Of a stretch of DNA of 64,000 nucleotides, positions 61,344 to 64,000 are shown piece by piece. The stretch's first letter is position 1, and the number at the start of each line of letters is the position of its first letter. The notes below the pieces were generated by a model. It saw only the letters and a program-made list of their open reading frames with translations, had not been told where the DNA came from and did not search any database. Origin of the DNA: Arthrobacter sp. 24S4-2 (GTDB taxonomy: Bacteria > Actinomycetota > Actinomycetes > Actinomycetales > Micrococcaceae); NCBI RefSeq assembly GCF_005280255.1, contig NZ_CP040018.1, positions 2,170,001-2,234,000 of the forward strand, read 5' to 3'. Both the position numbers and the translations under genes were made by a program.

Positions 61344-62678
61344 ATGACACATCTCCCATCCCGAGCAGCGAACACACCGCCTGCAGCGCCGCCCACCCCG
61401 GCGCCGCCCGTCCCTGCAGCGGCACCGTCCAGCCCCGGCAAGGTGGTGGCTGCCGCCTTCATCGGCACCGCGCTGGAGTGGTACGACTTCTTCCTCTTCG
61501 GAACCACCGCAGCGATCGTCTTTGCGCCGCTGTTCTTCCCCAGCGGCGATCCCGTGGCCTCCACCGTCTCCGCGTTCTTGAGCTTCAGCGCAGCGTTCAT
61601 CGCCCGCCCCATCGGTGCTCTGATCTTCGGGCACGTCGGTGACAAGTACGGCCGGCGCGGCGCCCTGGTGGCCACTGTGATGATCATGGGAGCCGCCTCC
61701 ACGCTTATGGGGCTGCTGCCCACCTACGGAACGGCTGGCGTCGTTGCCCCCGTTCTGCTGACTCTCCTGCGTGCGGTCCAGGGCGTTGCCACCGGCGGCG
61801 AGTGGGGCGGAGCCACCCTGATGGCCATTGAGTACGCCCCGGCGAAACGCCGAGGGCTGTACGCGGCGCTGGTCCAGCTGGGATCACCGGTGGGCACCCT
61901 GCTCTCCACCGGAGCCATCACGCTGGTGGCCCTGCTGCCCAAAGACGACTTCATGGCCTGGGGCTGGCGGCTGCCGTTCATTGCCTCGATTGTCCTGGTG
62001 GCCGTGGCGCTCTGGCTCCGCTGGAACGTGGCGGAGACGCCGGAGTTCCAGGAACTCAAAGCCAGTGACGGAACCAAGAAGGTCCCGGTGGTCGAACTGT
62101 TCCGCCAGTACAAGGCGAAGCTGGCCATCGGCGTGTGCACGTACCTGGTGGGCAACGCCGGCTTCTTCATCCTCACCACGTTCATGATCAGCTACGTCAC
62201 CCGGGTCCTGGGCCTGCCGTCAACCGTGATCCTCACGGCCATGACCGTCGGCGCCGTGGCCCAGATGGTCATGACCGTGCTGGCCGGCCGCCTGGCCGAC
62301 CGCTTCGGCGCGGCACGGGTGGGCATCATTGGCTACTCGATCTTCATTTCCTTGGCCTTCCCCATCTTCTGGCTCGTGGACAGCCGGGATCCGGGACTGA
62401 TCGTCCTGGCCATGGTGCTGGCCTTCGGCCCCTGCGCCATCACGTACGCCATCATCGGCGCCCTGATCGACAGGCTCTTCCCGGCGGAGGTCAAGTACAC
62501 CGGCATGGGGCTGTCCGCCAACCTGTCTGCCGTCGTGGCCGGGTTCATGCCGGCGCTGGCCACGGTCTTCCTCACCTTCTCCGGCAATGCGTCGTGGGGA
62601 CCCGCTTCGCTCCTGGTGGTCATCGGCCTGATCTCGCTGGGCGGCGCCATCGCCACCTCAAAGGTGCGGGCCGCCTAG
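61344..62678 (+). CDS. MFS transporter, metabolite:H+ symporter (MHS) type
   Basis: A 444-residue transporter with 12 membrane spans after a Pro/Ala-rich N-terminal tail (residues 1-30). MHS hallmarks are ALEWYDFFLFG in the first span, GHVGDKYGRRGALV in loop 2-3, and GGEWGGATLMAIEYAP. Relatives carry shikimate, 2-oxoglutarate, proline/betaine or aromatic acids. GAGGACC precedes the ATG. It is divergent from the LysR gene and likely imports the substrate of the amidohydrolases. Confidence 0.92.
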   Translation: MTHLPSRAANTPPAAPPTPAPPVPAAAPSSPGKVVAAAFIGTALEWYDFFLFGTTAAIVFAPLFFPSGDPVASTVSAFLSFSAAFIARPIGALIFGHVGDKYGRRGALVATVMIMGAASTLMGLLPTYGTAGVVAPVLLTLLRAVQGVATGGEWGGATLMAIEYAPAKRRGLYAALVQLGSPVGTLLSTGAITLVALLPKDDFMAWGWRLPFIASIVLVAVALWLRWNVAETPEFQELKASDGTKKVPVVELFRQYKAKLAIGVCTYLVGNAGFFILTTFMISYVTRVLGLPSTVILTAMTVGAVAQMVMTVLAGRLADRFGAARVGIIGYSIFISLAFPIFWLVDSRDPGLIVLAMVLAFGPCAITYAIIGALIDRLFPAEVKYTGMGLSANLSAVVAGFMPALATVFLTFSGNASWGPASLLVVIGLISLGGAIATSKVRAA

Positions 62679-62705
62679 CCCGGGCATCCCGGTCAGGCGC
62701 CCAGC

Positions 62706-64000
62706 TCAGGCGTCCCGCCGGTATCGCACAGCCCCGCCGGTGACGGTCATGTGGACCTTGGTGTCCCTGACCCCGGCGGGGTCAGCTGTGAAAATATCCG
62801 TTCCGAGCACCGCGAAGTCGGCGAGCGTTCCGGGGGCCAGAGTGCCCTTGAGCGACTCCTCGCCGGAGGCAAGCGCCGGGGCCGCGCAGTACGCGTGCAA
62901 CGCCTCCGCCAGTGAGATGCGCTCCTGCGGTTCCCAGCCGCCGTCGGGCTCCCCGGCCGCGGTGGTCCGCGTCATGGCGGCATGCAGGCCGTGGAACGGG
63001 TTGGGGACCTCCACGGGGGAGTCGGAGCCGAAGGCCACCGTGGCCCCGGCATCGAGCAGGCTCCGCCAGGCGTAGGACGCCAGGCCCCGGCCCTCAACCA
63101 TGCCCAGAATGGGCAGATCGCTGGGGCAGTGCTGCGGCTGCATGGACGCCACCACACCCAGTTCCGCCACCCGCAGGACATCCGCGGGCTGCAGAAACTG
63201 CACATGCTCAATCCGGTGCCGCAGGCCGTTCCGCCTGGTGGTATCCCGAATCGCGGCCAAGGCGTCCAGGACCAGGGTGTTGGCGCGGTCGCCAATGGCA
63301 TGGACCGCGACGGCGATGCCTGCCTCCGCCGCCTGGCTGGCCAGCGCCAGCAGCTCAGGATAGGCCGTCACCTCCACCCCGTGGCCGGTGCCGCCCGGAA
63401 AGGGATGGCTCATGTGGCACGTGTGTGATCCCGCCGCGCCGTCGGCAAAGATCTTCACGGCGCCGTGCCGGATCCAGCTGTCTCCTTGGCCGGTCCGGAC
63501 GCCGGCCTCGATCGAGGCCTCAAGGTCGTCCTGGGGCAGCAACTTGTGGACGCGCAGGGCCAGCCCTTCCTCCTCGCGCAGGGTTCGGTAGGCGGCCAAG
63601 GCATCAGCGCCGTCGATATCGTGGACGCCGGTGATGCCCAAGGACAGCAGGTACCGCTGCGCCTCCTTCAGCTGTTCCGGAAGGTTTCCGGAGACCCCCG
63701 ACGCCGCCAGTTTCCGCACCGGGTAGACGGCGCTTTCCCGCAGGATCCCGGTTGCCTCACGGGCGGCGTCGCGGACTATTTCCCCGCCCGCCGGGTGGGG
63801 TGTGTCCCGGGTGATGCCCAGCAGTTGCAATGCCTGCGAGTTGGCCCAGACCGTGTGGCCGTCAGCGCTGGTGAGGGACACAGGATTGCCCGGGCAGACC
63901 GCGTCCAGGCTGGTCCTGTCCGGCTGCACCGGAACCTGCCATTTGTTGAAATCCCACCAACCGCCCAGGATCCACTCGCCTGCCCGGTAGCGCGGCAGAA
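62706..64000 (-). CDS. Amidohydrolase family protein, YtcJ type (partial, runs off the right edge)
   Basis: The C-terminal about 430 residues of a second amidohydrolase_3 enzyme. The frame remains open to the window edge (LPRYRAGEWILGGWWDFNKW before the first in-window GTG). Metal-site segments are IAVAVHAIGDRANTLVLDAL, RHRIEHVQFLQPAD and VAFGSDSPVEVPNPF; the N-terminal HxH is beyond the window. It converges with the MHS transporter gene, whose stop is 27 bp away. It is a paralogue, not a duplicate, of the enzyme at 58,502. Confidence 0.9.
   Translation of the reverse strand, partial: LPRYRAGEWILGGWWDFNKWQVPVQPDRTSLDAVCPGNPVSLTSADGHTVWANSQALQLLGITRDTPHPAGGEIVRDAAREATGILRESAVYPVRKLAASGVSGNLPEQLKEAQRYLLSLGITGVHDIDGADALAAYRTLREEEGLALRVHKLLPQDDLEASIEAGVRTGQGDSWIRHGAVKIFADGAAGSHTCHMSHPFPGGTGHGVEVTAYPELLALASQAAEAGIAVAVHAIGDRANTLVLDALAAIRDTTRRNGLRHRIEHVQFLQPADVLRVAELGVVASMQPQHCPSDLPILGMVEGRGLASYAWRSLLDAGATVAFGSDSPVEVPNPFHGLHAAMTRTTAAGEPDGGWEPQERISLAEALHAYCAAPALASGEESLKGTLAPGTLADFAVLGTDIFTADPAGVRDTKVHMTVTGGAVRYRRDA

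Overview
The window is high-GC DNA with actinobacterial gene content: DUF4192, WS/DGAT, a 180-kDa-class NAD-glutamate dehydrogenase, a PaaX-type regulator and the StyA1/StyA2B monooxygenase pair known from Rhodococcus and Arthrobacter. The best guess is a soil member of the Micrococcaceae, Arthrobacter-like. No rRNA gene or intact tRNA gene is present, so the assignment rests on protein families alone.

Positions 1-23,670 form a catabolic block. On the left are an FAH-family hydrolase, a RidA-like deaminase, a hotdog thioesterase, a 46-residue peptide gene, a PaaX-like regulator, and a translationally coupled pair: a cyclase-family (isatin-hydrolase-like) enzyme and a ThDP-dependent 2-oxoacid decarboxylase. 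A very large NAD-glutamate dehydrogenase follows. Next is a leftward operon SDR - styA1 - styA2B - CrtI-like flavoprotein, divergent from an AraC regulator that is followed by an aromatic-acid-type MFS transporter. A leftward set of flavin reductase, RutA-like LLM monooxygenase and AraC regulator closes the block. The enzyme set fits oxidation of an indole-type heterocycle to isatin, hydrolysis to isatinate (2-aminophenylglyoxylate), decarboxylation and downstream ring degradation. This pathway is inferred. The block ends near a tRNA 3'-end scar (23,670-23,692), which looks like an integration attachment site.

Positions 23,700-53,500 are a mosaic of decayed genes and mobile DNA. They hold a frameshifted DUF4192 gene, an SRAP fragment, and a glycogen-debranching gene split by an IS1182-type element (28,427-30,106, CTAG target duplication). 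They also hold a broken ECF sigma gene, two overlapping tyrosine recombinases (Tn554-like), a WS/DGAT gene, a membrane/beta-propeller cluster and an IS3 remnant. An IS30-type element is nested in an IS21-type element (47,386-52,053, AACGTT duplication), and the IS21 insertion separated a lipoprotein gene from its own start codon.

Positions 53,500-64,000 are intact metabolic genes: a PLP aminotransferase, a small conserved protein, an aldehyde dehydrogenase, a second ThDP enzyme, an amidohydrolase, a LysR regulator, an MHS-type transporter and a second amidohydrolase cut by the window edge. Transaminase, 2-oxoacid decarboxylase and aldehyde dehydrogenase together could convert an amino acid to a carboxylic acid. 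The two YtcJ-type amidohydrolases, LysR and transporter suggest uptake and hydrolysis of an amide or related compound.
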